From CAZART01 sp964487555 (GTDB lineage Bacteria > Bacteroidota > Rhodothermia > Rhodothermales > VXPQ01): a DNA stretch of 44,704 bases. The position numbers and the translations under genes are program-made. How positions within the stretch are numbered: position 1 is the stretch's first letter; each line of letters starts with the position of its first letter. Below the pieces are notes generated by a model, which saw only the letters and a list, made by a program, of their open reading frames with translations, made no database searches and had not been told where the DNA came from. Positions 1 to 8,480 of the stretch are shown one piece after another. The stretch spans positions 1 through 44,704 of the forward strand of contig CAZART010000032.1 in the NCBI GenBank assembly GCA_964487555.1, given 5' to 3'.

Positions 1-387
1 GGCCGCGGCGCGGCCGTCGAGAATAGCTGCACCATCGGCCGGTACTGCAAGCTCGAAACCAATACATACATTACGGCCTACTCCACGCTCGAGGACCGCG
101 TGTTCGTAGCGCCGGGCGCGCTCACAAGCAATGATAATTTCATCGGCCGGACCGAAGAACGCTTCAAGTATTTTAAAGGAGTGACGGTGCGGCGCGGAGG
201 TCGCCTGGGAGTAGGTTCCGTCGTGCTCCCGGGCCTGGAGATCGGCCCCGACGCCGTCATCGCCGCCGGTGCCGTCATCACCCGTGATGCCGACGCCCGC
301 ACCATCTACGCCGGTCTGCCGGCCCGCCGCCTCCGCGACGTCCCCGAAGAGCAACTCCTCGAAAACCAGGGATGGCCCGACGTTTAG
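1..387 (+). CDS. Hexapeptide-repeat (left-handed beta-helix) acyltransferase, WbpD-like, 5' truncated
   Basis: The reading frame is open from the first base, so the N-terminus lies outside the window; 128 residues remain. The repeated [LIV]-G-x4 pattern (CTIGRYCKL, RVFVAPGAL, RLGVGSVVL, EIGPDAVIAAGAVI) is that of a left-handed beta-helix transferase that acylates an amino sugar with acetyl-CoA. The tail (YAGLPARRL) is the usual end of sugar N-acetyltransferases. The next gene is a sugar aminotransferase and a WbpA-like dehydrogenase lies nearby, which points to the WbpD/WlbB role: acetylation of UDP-3-amino-GlcNAc-uronate in the cytoplasm. The exact substrate is inferred from neighbours; another O- or N-acyltransferase of the fold remains possible. 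Confidence 0.8.
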   Translation, partial: GRGAAVENSCTIGRYCKLETNTYITAYSTLEDRVFVAPGALTSNDNFIGRTEERFKYFKGVTVRRGGRLGVGSVVLPGLEIGPDAVIAAGAVITRDADARTIYAGLPARRLRDVPEEQLLENQGWPDV

Positions 388-389
388 GA

Positions 390-450
390 AGCTCGAATCA
401 TACGACGGCAGCTCGGATCATACGACGGGAAGCTCGGATCATACGACAGG
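390..450. repeat. Three tandem copies of a 20-bp repeat
   Basis: Copies begin at 390, 410 and 431 with the core GCTCGGATCATACGACGG (one or two changes per copy, and one extra base before the third). They fill the space between the acyltransferase stop and the aminotransferase leader. They look like a local minisatellite; no coding role is evident. Confidence 0.85.
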
Positions 451-522
451 CTGCTTGGACCCACGACGTGTTGACGTGATGCCGCCGCGACGGTCTAACG
501 AAATCGACGAACCACGAACACT

Positions 523-1668
523 ATGAACATCGAAATGGTCGATCTGCGGAATCAATATCTGGCGATCCGCAGAGAAATAGATGAGGCGATCGATTCGGTC
601 CTCGAATCTACCGGATTCATCCGGGGCAAAGAGGTGGGTGAATTTGAATGCAAGCTTGCCGGTTATCTGGATGGAAGCTTCGCCCTCGGCGTTGCCAACG
701 GCACAGACGCCCTTCAGATCGCGATGATGGCGATGGGAATCGGTATCGGCGACGAAGTAATCACGCCGTCCTTCACGTTCATCGCGACCGCCGAGGCGGC
801 CGCCCTTCTGGGCGCGACGCCGGTCTTTGCCGACATCGACCCGCAGACGTTCAACCTCGATCCCTCCAAAATCGAGGAATTGATTACGGATCGCACGAAA
901 GCCATCGTCCCCGTGCATCTTTTCGGTCAGCCGGCCGATATGGATCCGATCATCGCCATAGCCGAGAAGCACGGCGTGGCCGTTATCGAAGACAACGCTC
1001 AAAGCGTCGGATCCACGTACATGGGTACGAAAACCGGAACCATCGGCGACATCGGCTGCCTCTCTTTCTTTCCCTCGAAGAATCTTGGATGCTACGGCGA
1101 CGGCGGAGCCGTCCTCACCGGTGATGAATCACTCTACCGCACGATGCGGATGATCTCGAATCACGGCTCCGATAAGAAATATCACAACGAAATCGTCGGC
1201 GTGAACAGCCGCCTCGACACCGTGCAGGCGGCGATCCTGAAGGTCAAATTAGCTCACCTCGACGAATACAACGCCGCGCGCCGGCGCGCCGCCTTGCGCT
1301 ACAATTCGCTCTTCTCCGAGTGCGAATTTGTCACCGTGCCGCACCATGCATCCGACCGCACGCACGTGTACCATCAGTACACGATCCGCATTTCCGACGA
1401 TGTGCGCGGCGGCCGCGACGGTCTGGCCCGGCATCTGCATGAGCTGAATATCCCATTTGGCGTCTACTACCCCGTCCCACTTCATCGCCTTCCGGTCTTC
1501 ACCTCCTCCGATGGCGCCCCGTGCCGCTGGGTCGATATGACCGAAACCGAGCAGGCAGCCCGCGAAGTAATCTCGCTCCCCATGCACCCCGAGCTTACCG
1601 AAGAGCAGCAGGAGTTTATCGCACACGCCGTACTCGAGTTCGTCGAGCAGCAAACCGCCGTCGGCTGA
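523..1668 (+). CDS. DegT/DnrJ/EryC1/StrS-family sugar aminotransferase, WbpE-like
   Basis: 381 residues, the normal length for this PLP enzyme family. The N-terminal substrate loop (MVDLRNQY), the cofactor-site segment VIEDNAQSVGS near residue 155 and the PLP-lysine segment FFPSKNLGCYGDGGA near residue 187 are all visible. The lysine in SKNLG would form the Schiff base with PLP. Such enzymes transfer an amino group, usually from glutamate, to a keto-sugar nucleotide. Preceded by a hexapeptide acyltransferase, it fits the WbpE step (3-keto to 3-amino) of UDP-2,3-diacetamido-uronate synthesis. The oxidoreductase that makes the keto-sugar (WbpB) is not in the window and may lie upstream. The stop codon falls inside the 55-bp duplicated flank of the assembly gap, so the protein end is secure. 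Confidence 0.92.
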   Translation: MNIEMVDLRNQYLAIRREIDEAIDSVLESTGFIRGKEVGEFECKLAGYLDGSFALGVANGTDALQIAMMAMGIGIGDEVITPSFTFIATAEAAALLGATPVFADIDPQTFNLDPSKIEELITDRTKAIVPVHLFGQPADMDPIIAIAEKHGVAVIEDNAQSVGSTYMGTKTGTIGDIGCLSFFPSKNLGCYGDGGAVLTGDESLYRTMRMISNHGSDKKYHNEIVGVNSRLDTVQAAILKVKLAHLDEYNAARRRAALRYNSLFSECEFVTVPHHASDRTHVYHQYTIRISDDVRGGRDGLARHLHELNIPFGVYYPVPLHRLPVFTSSDGAPCRWVDMTETEQAAREVISLPMHPELTEEQQEFIAHAVLEFVEQQTAVG

Positions 1669-1850
1669 CGCCGCCACGGCATCCGGCAAACCAGANNNNN
1701 NNNNNNNNNNNNNNNNNNNNNNNNNNNNNNNNNNNNNNNNNNNNNNNNNNNNNNNNNNNNNNNNNNNNNNNNNNNNNNNNNNNNNNNNNNNNNNNCGTCG
1801 AGCAGCAAACCGCCGTCGGCTGACGCCGCCACGGCATCCGGCAAACCAGA
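1641..1850. other. Assembly gap (100 N, 1696-1795) with identical 55-bp flanks
   Basis: Bases 1641-1695 and 1796-1850 are identical over all 55 positions, separated by exactly 100 N. This is the signature of two contigs that overlap but were joined as a scaffold with a default gap. Removing one copy and the N run restores a continuous sequence. The repeat is therefore not biological. Confidence 0.95.
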
Positions 1851-1886
1851 ATCCGAATTTCCGATTGCGTTAGGGCGCGCAGCGAT

Positions 1887-2474
1887 TTAGGTGGGCCGCA
1901 CGATATCACGCACGGCCATTTCGACATCCGGAAAAGCGAACGGGCGGACCGTCGCTTTTCGGCTCAGACGCGACACCTTACGGTATCCACGTTCGCCCGG
2001 CTCTCGGTAAACCTCCAGCTTCCGCTTTTTGATATCTACGAGCCAGAATTCGCGAATGCCGGCGCGGGCATAGAGCGGGGCCTTGATTCGGCGGTCACCG
2101 GGAGATGATGTCCATGCAATCTCAACGATAAGGAGCACGTCCCTCGCACGCGGATGCGCGCCCATGTAGGCATCTTCGCGAGGTTTCACGATCGCCAGAT
2201 CAGGCTGCGGGTCGTTGAGCCGATCGATGTGAACCGGATCCTGCGGACGAACGATAGCCCGATCTCCGAGAAGACGCACAAACAGCGTGGTGAGTAGGGC
2301 GAGGTGGCCGGCGTGTTCGGGACCCGGCGGCTCTTTCACGAAGATCTGACCGTCGAGCAATTCGACGCGGTCGTCTTCGGTCAGGATGTCCGCATGGGCC
2401 ATTCGGTAGTAGTCATCCACCGTGAATCGATAGGGCGTGTAGGGTTCCTGCGCCTGCGCGGCAGCGTTTGTCAT
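1887..2474 (-). CDS. Uma2-family (DUF820) PD-(D/E)XK-like protein
   Basis: 195 residues from the chosen ATG, which has GGAGG five bases upstream; a longer start 42 bases earlier lacks such a site. Family landmarks are YRMAHADILTEDDRVELLDG near the N-terminus, PQPDLAIVKPR in the middle, and LLIVEIAWTSSPGDRRIKAPLYA followed by GIREFWLVD, which carry the acidic residues and lysine of the restriction-endonuclease-like fold. Uma2 proteins are abundant in cyanobacteria and some Bacteroidota, and their role is unknown. It lies 83 bp downstream of the WbpA-like gene on the same strand but shows no metabolic link to it. Confidence 0.9.
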   Translation of the reverse strand: MTNAAAQAQEPYTPYRFTVDDYYRMAHADILTEDDRVELLDGQIFVKEPPGPEHAGHLALLTTLFVRLLGDRAIVRPQDPVHIDRLNDPQPDLAIVKPREDAYMGAHPRARDVLLIVEIAWTSSPGDRRIKAPLYARAGIREFWLVDIKKRKLEVYREPGERGYRKVSRLSRKATVRPFAFPDVEMAVRDIVRPT

Positions 2475-2557
2475 GACATCCTCCGTGTAGATGTTGATCG
2501 AATTGCGAGAGATCAACCATTAGACACGAAGACAACGCGAAATATAACGCGGGGATT

Positions 2558-3970
2558 CTAAAAATCTCCCCCGCCCAAGAGCATCACCTTCGACCGGTCG
2601 TGCGGCACGTGCTTCAGCGCGTTTCGCGTGTCGACGATGGCCCTCGCATACTTGGCGATGAGCGGATAGGGGAACGCGCTGTGGTCCGTGACGATCGCGA
2701 CGACGTCGTACCGCTGCAGCGTTTCCTCGCTAACCTCCACGGCTTCCATGCCGAGACGGCACGAGTCGCCGTCGATATTAAGCGTCGCCACGTGCGGATC
2801 GGCGTAATCGATCTGTGCGACACCCCGGTGATGCAGAAGTTCGATCACCCGGCATGCCGGCGAATGGCGCGTGTCCGATACGTCCCGCTTGAACGCCACG
2901 CCGAGAATAAGCACCTTCGCATCGCGCAGCCGGACCGGTTGGTTGGCGATGGCGCGCACGATGGCATCCACCACGTAAAACGGCATCGTCTCGTTGACGC
3001 GGGCCGACAGCGTAATGAAGTTCGTCTCGAAGTCGTAGCGGCGGGCCAGCCAGGATAAGTAATAAGGATCGATGGGAATGCAGTGGCCGCCCAGTCCGGG
3101 CCCCGGGTAGAACGGCATGAAGCCGAACGGCTTCGTCGCCGCGGCCTCCACGACCTCCCAGATCGAGATGCCGCCCATCCGGTCGCATAGCTGCGCGAGC
3201 TCATTAAGCAGCGCGATGTTGACCGAGCGGAAGATATTCTCGAGTAGCTTCTCCATCTCTGCTACTTTCGGACTCGAGACCCGGTGGACGTGCTCGCAGA
3301 CCTGTTGCATGGCCCGCGCGGCCAACTCCGTGCACGCATTCGAAACCCCGCCGACGACGACGGGCGTATTCGAGGTCGTGAACTGCCGGTTGCCGGGATC
3401 GATGCGCTCCGGCGAGAATGCAAGAAAGTAATCGCGCCCAAGCTGCAGCCCTCTCGGCCTCGCCTCCGCTTCAAGCGCGGGCTGCACCAGCCCCTCCGTC
3501 GTATCCGGATAGGTCGTCGACTTGAGAATCACGAGCTGTCCGGCTCGGATGTGCTTTGCGATCGACTTCGAAGCCGACTCGATATACGACGTGTCCGGAT
3601 CTTTCGCCGACGTCACCGGCGTTGGCACGCAGATATAGAAGACGTCTACGTCCCCCCCAATCGAGAAATCGTCCATGGCCTTGAACGCCCCGTTCTCTAC
3701 CACCTGGCGCAGCTCCTCGCTGTCGACATCCTCGATCAGGTTCTGCCCGGCGTTCAGGCGCAGCACGCGCTCGCTGTTCAGATCGATGCCGATCGTGCGA
3801 AATCCTTTCAAAGCAAACGCGACGGCCAGGGGGAGACCGACGTAGCCGAGCCCGACGACGCCGATCGTTGCGGTTTTGTCCGCAATTTTTTCCTCCAGCT
3901 GCCGCGCCGTCCCGGTGAGCTGAAGCGGTTTCGTACCTGAAGTGGTCGTGTTCACGGGTGTTTCGGGCAT
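2558..3970 (-). CDS. Nucleotide sugar dehydrogenase, WbpA-like (UDP-N-acetyl-hexosamine 6-dehydrogenase type)
   Basis: 470 residues. The N-terminal NAD-binding fold begins VGLGYVGLPLAVAFALKG after about 30 extra residues. The central dehydrogenase motif has SPERIDPGN and the helix KLLENIFRSVNIAL; the catalytic cysteine is in GLGGHCIPIDPYYL; the C-terminal UDP-binding domain has VAFKRDVSDTRHSPA. The GGHCIPIDPYYL form is typical of the WecC/WbpA/TviB group, which oxidise UDP-HexNAc to the uronic acid in two NAD-dependent steps, rather than of Ugd. With the WbpD/WbpE-like genes upstream it probably supplies UDP-GlcNAcA for the diacetamido-uronate route. It is third in a minus-strand series after fcl and ugd. 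Confidence 0.9.
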   Translation of the reverse strand: MPETPVNTTTSGTKPLQLTGTARQLEEKIADKTATIGVVGLGYVGLPLAVAFALKGFRTIGIDLNSERVLRLNAGQNLIEDVDSEELRQVVENGAFKAMDDFSIGGDVDVFYICVPTPVTSAKDPDTSYIESASKSIAKHIRAGQLVILKSTTYPDTTEGLVQPALEAEARPRGLQLGRDYFLAFSPERIDPGNRQFTTSNTPVVVGGVSNACTELAARAMQQVCEHVHRVSSPKVAEMEKLLENIFRSVNIALLNELAQLCDRMGGISIWEVVEAAATKPFGFMPFYPGPGLGGHCIPIDPYYLSWLARRYDFETNFITLSARVNETMPFYVVDAIVRAIANQPVRLRDAKVLILGVAFKRDVSDTRHSPACRVIELLHHRGVAQIDYADPHVATLNIDGDSCRLGMEAVEVSEETLQRYDVVAIVTDHSAFPYPLIAKYARAIVDTRNALKHVPHDRSKVMLLGGGDF

Positions 3971-4178
3971 TTGGGAATCAGATAATCACGAACTAGAGTT
4001 ACGGCGGCAAACGGCCTGCCGCTTTGAAAAATTCGTCGTCCTCGAGGCGTATTGTACGTCAAGACAAGCATCGACGCCTGCGCACGGGACGTGTAAACGC
4101 CGATTCAAGTGGGACATCGCCGCAATCTATCGCTGCGGGATCTGAAGATATCATCGAAAAGAAAATCTGCAAATGCCT

Positions 4179-5561
4179 CTATGGGTCCTCCTCTCCGCCT
4201 TCGCTCATCTTGATGTCTTCGGATATCCCCGCAATGTGCGGACGACCGATGCTGTAGTAATGAAATCCGAGTTCCGCCATACGCCTGGGCTCGTAGACGT
4301 TTCGGCCGTCGAAGATGATGGGCTGCTTCATGAGGGACTTCACTTTCGCGAAATCCGGACGACGAAACTCGTGCCACTCGGTAGCGATGATCAGCGCGTC
4401 GGCGCCTTTTACGGCGGCGTAGACGTCGTCCGCATATTCAAGCTCCTCGCCGAGAACGCTACGCGTCGTCTCCGCCGCCTCGGGATCGAAGGCCGAAACC
4501 TCGGCACCCTGTTCGATGAGCCCGCGGATGATGATGTGCGACGGCGCCTCGCGAACGTCGTCCGTGTTAGGCTTGAAGGCAAGGCCCCAGACGGCAATGC
4601 GGCGACTCTCGAGCGTACCGCCAAAGAAATCGCTCACGCGGTTGACGAGCAGCGCACGTTGAAAATCGTTCACCTGCAGGACGGACTCCAGGATCTGGAA
4701 GTGATATCCATACTCGGTGGACGTCCGGGCAAGTGCTTGTACGTCTTTCGGAAAACAGCTGCCACCGAAGCCGATGCCCGCGTACAGGAAGTGACGGCCG
4801 ATGCGGCTGTCGGAGCCGATGCCCTTTCGAATCATATCCACGCTGGCACCCACCCGATCGCAGAGGTTCGCGACCTCATTCATGAAGGTGATCTTGGTCG
4901 CCAGGAAGGCGTTGGCCGCGTACTTCGTCATTTCGGACGAGCGCTCGTCCATGACGATAATCGGATTCCCCTGTCGTACGAACGGCTCGTAGAGCACCGT
5001 CATGACCTCTGCCGCACGCTTGCTTGACGTGCCGACAACCACGCGGTCGGGCTTCATAAAATCCTCCACCGCCACACCTTCGCGGAGGAATTCCGGATTG
5101 GAGACCACGTCAAAGTCCTGACCGGCATCGAGACCGTGGGCATCGAGCGTAGCGCGGACCTTGTCGGCGGTGCCGACCGGCACCGTGCTCTTGTTCACGA
5201 CGATCTTATAGTTGCGAACCGGGTCGTCTTTGAGAATCTTGGCAATATCGTTGGCGACGCCGAGCACGTAAGAGAGGTCGGCGCTCCCATCCTCTTTCGG
5301 CGGCGTCGGCAGGGCCAGGAAGATGACGTCGGATTCGTTGACCGCATCGGCGAGCTCGGTCGTGAAATGAAGCCGCTTCTCTCGGCGGTTGCGCTCGAAG
5401 AAGATCTCGAGCCCGGGCTCGAAGATGGGCAGCTCTCCGCGCCGCATCTTCTCGATCTTACGCGCATCGATGTCGACGCAGATGACATTGTTGCCCATTT
5501 CGGCGAAGCAGGTCCCGGTGACGAGGCCTACGTAGCCGGTCCCGATTACGGATATGTTCAA
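4179..5561 (-). CDS. ugd: UDP-glucose 6-dehydrogenase
   Basis: 460 residues. The NAD-binding start is MNISVIGTGYVGLVTGTCFAE, followed by VDIDARKIEKMRRGELPIFEPGL, the Ugd pattern. Next come STVPVGTADKVR, NPEFLREGVAVEDFMKPDRVVVG, and the catalytic cysteine in GIGFGGSCFPKDVQAL near residue 260. The C-terminal part has WGLAFKPNTDDVREAPS. It oxidises UDP-glucose to UDP-glucuronate, a precursor of acidic surface polysaccharides and of UDP-xylose-type sugars. It sits 97 bp after fcl and 208 bp before the WbpA-like gene on the same strand. The GGSCFPKD cysteine loop separates it from its WbpA-like neighbour. Confidence 0.95.
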   Translation of the reverse strand: MNISVIGTGYVGLVTGTCFAEMGNNVICVDIDARKIEKMRRGELPIFEPGLEIFFERNRREKRLHFTTELADAVNESDVIFLALPTPPKEDGSADLSYVLGVANDIAKILKDDPVRNYKIVVNKSTVPVGTADKVRATLDAHGLDAGQDFDVVSNPEFLREGVAVEDFMKPDRVVVGTSSKRAAEVMTVLYEPFVRQGNPIIVMDERSSEMTKYAANAFLATKITFMNEVANLCDRVGASVDMIRKGIGSDSRIGRHFLYAGIGFGGSCFPKDVQALARTSTEYGYHFQILESVLQVNDFQRALLVNRVSDFFGGTLESRRIAVWGLAFKPNTDDVREAPSHIIIRGLIEQGAEVSAFDPEAAETTRSVLGEELEYADDVYAAVKGADALIIATEWHEFRRPDFAKVKSLMKQPIIFDGRNVYEPRRMAELGFHYYSIGRPHIAGISEDIKMSEGGEEDP

Positions 5562-5658
5562 AGGTTCGAGGTTACGAGTTATAAGTAGCGGGTTCGTGCG
5601 GAAGGGCGTGTTGCTCCGCCGCGTACGAAGGGGGGTGGAAAATAGGGAGTGGGAGTTA

Positions 5659-6840
5659 CTAAATCACATCACGCCGCGCCGCGGCCGCATGGGCGAGATA
5701 CCACTCGTACGCTTTGCGGACACCCTCGCGCAGCGGAGTCTTCGCCGTCCAGCCGAGTTCGGTCATGCGCCTGACGTCCAGGAGCTTGCGCGGCGTGCCG
5801 TCGGGTTTCGTCGTGTCGAATTCGATGGACGCCGGGCTGCCGACGACGTCCCGGATAAGCTCGGCCAGTCCGGTTATGGTGATGTCCTCGCCGACGCCGA
5901 CGTTGAGCATGCCGTTCACGGCGGCGGCGTGGAGGTCGGCTTTGGGAGCCTGGAGGATGAAAAGGACGGCGTCGGCGAGGTCTTCGCTGTAGAGGAATTC
6001 GCGTCGAGGAGTTCCGGTACCCCACAACGTTACGCTTTGACCGGAAGTGGAATTCGCGGCCCGGGCGCCGGCGTGAGCGCGGGTCGGAGATCGTGGATCG
6101 TGGATCGGGGCCGCCTGCCTGTGCGTCCGCGGTTTGGTGATGGGCCCGTTCTCGCCCTTCTCGTATGGAGCGGCACCCCGGGCGTTCGAGTCGTCGCCGG
6201 CCTGATGCGGGCCATTGCCGTTGGATGTGGCGGCGGCCTCGACCGTTTCTCCTAAACTCTCGTGGAATTTGCGGATGAGGGCGGGGAGAACGTGCGAGGA
6301 CTCGGGGTCGAAGTTGTCACGCGGACCGTAGAGGTTGGTGGGCATCAGCGTGATGAAATCGTCGCCGTGCTGCCGGTACAGCGCTTCGCAGAGTTTGGTG
6401 CCGGCAATTTTGGCGATGGCGTACCACTCGTTGGTGGGCTCCAGAGGACCGGTGAGGAGATATTCCTCATTGAGCGGCTGAGGCGCATGCTTCGGATAGA
6501 TGCAGGAGCTTCCGAGAAAGACGAGGCGGCGAACGTTGTGATCGTGGGCGGCGCGGATCACGTTGTCCTGGATGATGAGGTTGTCGCCGATGAAATCCGC
6601 CGGGTAGCGGTCGTTGGCGAGGATGCCGCCCACTTTGGCGGCGGCGAGCACGACGAACTCGGGCTTCTGCTGCTCGAAAAAAGTGCGGGTCGCGCTCTGG
6701 TCGCGAAGGTCGAGTTCTTTCGAGGTGCGGGTAATCAGGTTGTCGTAGCCGGCGGCGCGGAGGCGGTGGACGACAGCAGATCCGACCAGGCCTCGATGGC
6801 CGGCGACGTAGATGGAGGCGTTGGTGTCTTGCAGTTGCAC
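5659..6840 (-). CDS. fcl: GDP-L-fucose synthase with an in-frame low-complexity insertion
   Basis: 393 residues from a GTG start; the family is normally about 310-325. The Rossmann start is VAGHRGLVGSAVVHRL, the catalytic triad region is LGSSCIYP, NEWYAIAKIAG (Tyr140, Lys144) and the residues Cys113 and His183 used for epimerisation are present. The C-terminal DTTKPDGTPRKLLDV is diagnostic. It converts GDP-4-keto-6-deoxymannose to GDP-fucose with NADPH. Residues about 196-267 (6040-6255) are an extra Gly/Ala/Ser/Pro/Arg-rich stretch between KFHES and VTLWGTGTPRREF; the frame stays open on both sides, so the enzyme may still work. The GDP-mannose dehydratase gene that makes its substrate is not in the window. 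manC, the gene before that, is divergent. Confidence 0.92.
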   Translation of the reverse strand: MQLQDTNASIYVAGHRGLVGSAVVHRLRAAGYDNLITRTSKELDLRDQSATRTFFEQQKPEFVVLAAAKVGGILANDRYPADFIGDNLIIQDNVIRAAHDHNVRRLVFLGSSCIYPKHAPQPLNEEYLLTGPLEPTNEWYAIAKIAGTKLCEALYRQHGDDFITLMPTNLYGPRDNFDPESSHVLPALIRKFHESLGETVEAAATSNGNGPHQAGDDSNARGAAPYEKGENGPITKPRTHRQAAPIHDPRSPTRAHAGARAANSTSGQSVTLWGTGTPRREFLYSEDLADAVLFILQAPKADLHAAAVNGMLNVGVGEDITITGLAELIRDVVGSPASIEFDTTKPDGTPRKLLDVRRMTELGWTAKTPLREGVRKAYEWYLAHAAAARRDVI

Positions 6841-7233
6841 GGTGGCAAGGTACGCTTAGCGAATCGGCACAGTCGTATCGACGCCGACGGGGTCAGGTTC
6901 AGTTCGAGCGCAAGCGACCGGACGCCCCGCGCGTCGGCATGTTCACGCGCCAACAGGTCGATGAGATCCGATCCGGTGCTCGAAGCGCCTCGAAATGCAG
7001 GAGGCCGTTCGATCCGAAGATACGACGACGTCTCGTCGTGCGCGAACAGGCCTCCGTGTGGCGGCAATGAATACGCTTTCGATTCTATGCGCGACGAACC
7101 CTACATTGACCCCGCCCTGGTGTTGCAGAGTTGCCCGGGCGCGTTGCGGCCACGTGGGTGAAGAATTCGGCGACGTCCTTAGCTCGAGAGAACCTGCAAT
7201 CAGTAAACATTTATTGGACAGAAGGACCGTGAT
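6841..7233. other. Gene-free spacer between divergent fcl and manC
   Basis: 393 bp with no convincing gene. It must carry both divergent promoters; I could not place a reliable promoter. A minus-strand frame from a TTG at 7067 stays open into fcl and could be a decayed remnant, but no family is recognisable. The manC-proximal end is AT-richer (AAACATTTATTGG at about 7207-7219). Confidence 0.5.
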
Positions 7234-8322
7234 ATGATACACGCCGTGATAATGGCCGGAGGGATCGGGAGCCGGTTTTGGCCCCGGAGCCGCCAGGCCC
7301 ACCCGAAGCAGTTTTTGAACGTGTTCGGCGATCACACGCTGATCCAGAATACGGTGGCGCGGCTGCAGGGGATCGTCCCACCGGAGCAGTGTTACGTGGT
7401 GACGCACGAGCGCTACGTCGACGATACGAGGAATCAGCTACCGGTCATCCCTAAAGAAAACATCCTGGCCGAGCCCATCGCGCGCAACACGGCGCCGTGC
7501 ATCGAATATGCCGCCGTGAAGCTCGCCTCGAAGGATCCGGAGGCCACGATGATCGTGCTGCCGGCGGATCACGTGATCAAGAACGTGCGGCGGTTTCACG
7601 AGGTGCTGCAGGCGGCCATCCGTAAAGCTTCGGAGCCTGGGACCCTCGTTACGATCGGCATCAATCCAACGCATCCGGAGACAGGATACGGATACATCCA
7701 GTTTGAAGGGGGCGAAGCCTCAAGCGACGACGATGGGACGGACGCGCCCCGCGCGTACCGGGTAAAGACCTTCGCGGAAAAGCCGGACATCGCCACGGCG
7801 GAACGGTTTGTCGACTCGGGGGATTTCCTCTGGAACAGCGGCATGTTCGTTTGGCGGGCGGATACGATTCTCGATCAAATCGAGACGCACGTGCCGCAGG
7901 CGCACGAGGCCTTCCGCAGCGTGCGCGAGCTCGTCGATACGCGGGAAGAAAGGGCCGCGGTCGAGGAGGCGTATGCAAAGAGTCCGCACATTTCCATCGA
8001 CTACGGCGTGATGGAGCGCGCCGAGAGGGTATACGTCGTTCCAGGCTCCTTCGGATGGTCGGACGTCGGCGACTGGCGGGCCGTCTACGAACTCGCCGAA
8101 AAGGACGAGCACGGAAACGCGCTGCACGGCAACGTGATCGTACACGACTCGAGCCGCTGCCTCGTGCAAGCAAACAGCCGGCTCGTGGTGCTCGTAGGCA
8201 TCCACGACGCTGTGGTCGTGGATACGAAGGATGCGGTGCTCTTGTGCAACCGGGAATCAGCCCAGCAGGTGAAGAACGTCGTCGACTATCTGCATGCACA
8301 TCGGTTGGAGGAATTCGTGTGA
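7234..8322 (+). CDS. manC: Mannose-1-phosphate guanylyltransferase
   Basis: 362 residues, the single-domain form without a C-terminal phosphomannose isomerase. The nucleotide-binding signature is VIMAGGIGSRFWPRSR followed by HPKQFL. VLPADHVIKN, GINPTHPETGYGYIQ, the FAEKP variant of the FVEKP motif and DFLWNSGMFVWRA follow in the usual order. SIDYGVMERAERVYVVPG and GWSDVGDW complete the family pattern. It makes GDP-mannose from GTP and mannose-1-phosphate, the precursor of GDP-fucose made by the divergent fcl product. The ATG follows AAGGA by about ten bases, which supports this start. Confidence 0.95.
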   Translation: MIHAVIMAGGIGSRFWPRSRQAHPKQFLNVFGDHTLIQNTVARLQGIVPPEQCYVVTHERYVDDTRNQLPVIPKENILAEPIARNTAPCIEYAAVKLASKDPEATMIVLPADHVIKNVRRFHEVLQAAIRKASEPGTLVTIGINPTHPETGYGYIQFEGGEASSDDDGTDAPRAYRVKTFAEKPDIATAERFVDSGDFLWNSGMFVWRADTILDQIETHVPQAHEAFRSVRELVDTREERAAVEEAYAKSPHISIDYGVMERAERVYVVPGSFGWSDVGDWRAVYELAEKDEHGNALHGNVIVHDSSRCLVQANSRLVVLVGIHDAVVVDTKDAVLLCNRESAQQVKNVVDYLHAHRLEEFV

Positions 8323-8350
8323 GGTAGAACGCTGATCCCCACTCCCACCT

Positions 8351-8370
8351 GCCTGACGGACCCGTCAGGC
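8351..8370. terminator. Near-perfect palindrome after manC, possible terminator or REP-like hairpin
   Basis: Arms GCCTGACGG and CCGTCAGGC (9 bp) are separated by two bases, 28 bp after the manC stop. Only a weak T-run (TGTTT) follows, so termination is plausible but not certain; it could also be a REP-like palindrome. Confidence 0.5.
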
Positions 8371-8446
8371 CTGTTTGACGTCCTTCATCACTTCTTAATG
8401 CCCCCGCGTGAATCCTCGGTCACGGAATGACGTAGTGGTCGTTCGG

Positions 8447-8460
8447 TGACTGATCGGTCA
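8447..8460. promoter_or_regulatory. Candidate TetR-family operator
   Basis: TGACTGATCGGTCA is an imperfect palindrome (12 of 14 positions) ending 20 bp before the tetR ATG. Its TGAC-N6-GTCA form matches operators commonly seen ahead of TetR repressors that control their own efflux operon. Autoregulation through this site is inferred. Confidence 0.5.
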
Positions 8461-8480
8461 TATCCAAGAAGCGGGAGCCA

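Noticed and set aside
390..450. tRNA or T-loop-like motif (GCTCGAATCATAC)
   Set aside because: It is part of the tandem repeat; no acceptor or anticodon stems can be drawn.
4173..5027. Long plus-strand ORF opposite ugd
   Set aside because: It is the antisense shadow of a clear dehydrogenase gene in a GC-rich genome.
6841..7067. Minus-strand ORF from a TTG running from the spacer into fcl
   Set aside because: No ribosome site, no recognisable domain, and it overlaps fcl in another frame; at best a decayed remnant.
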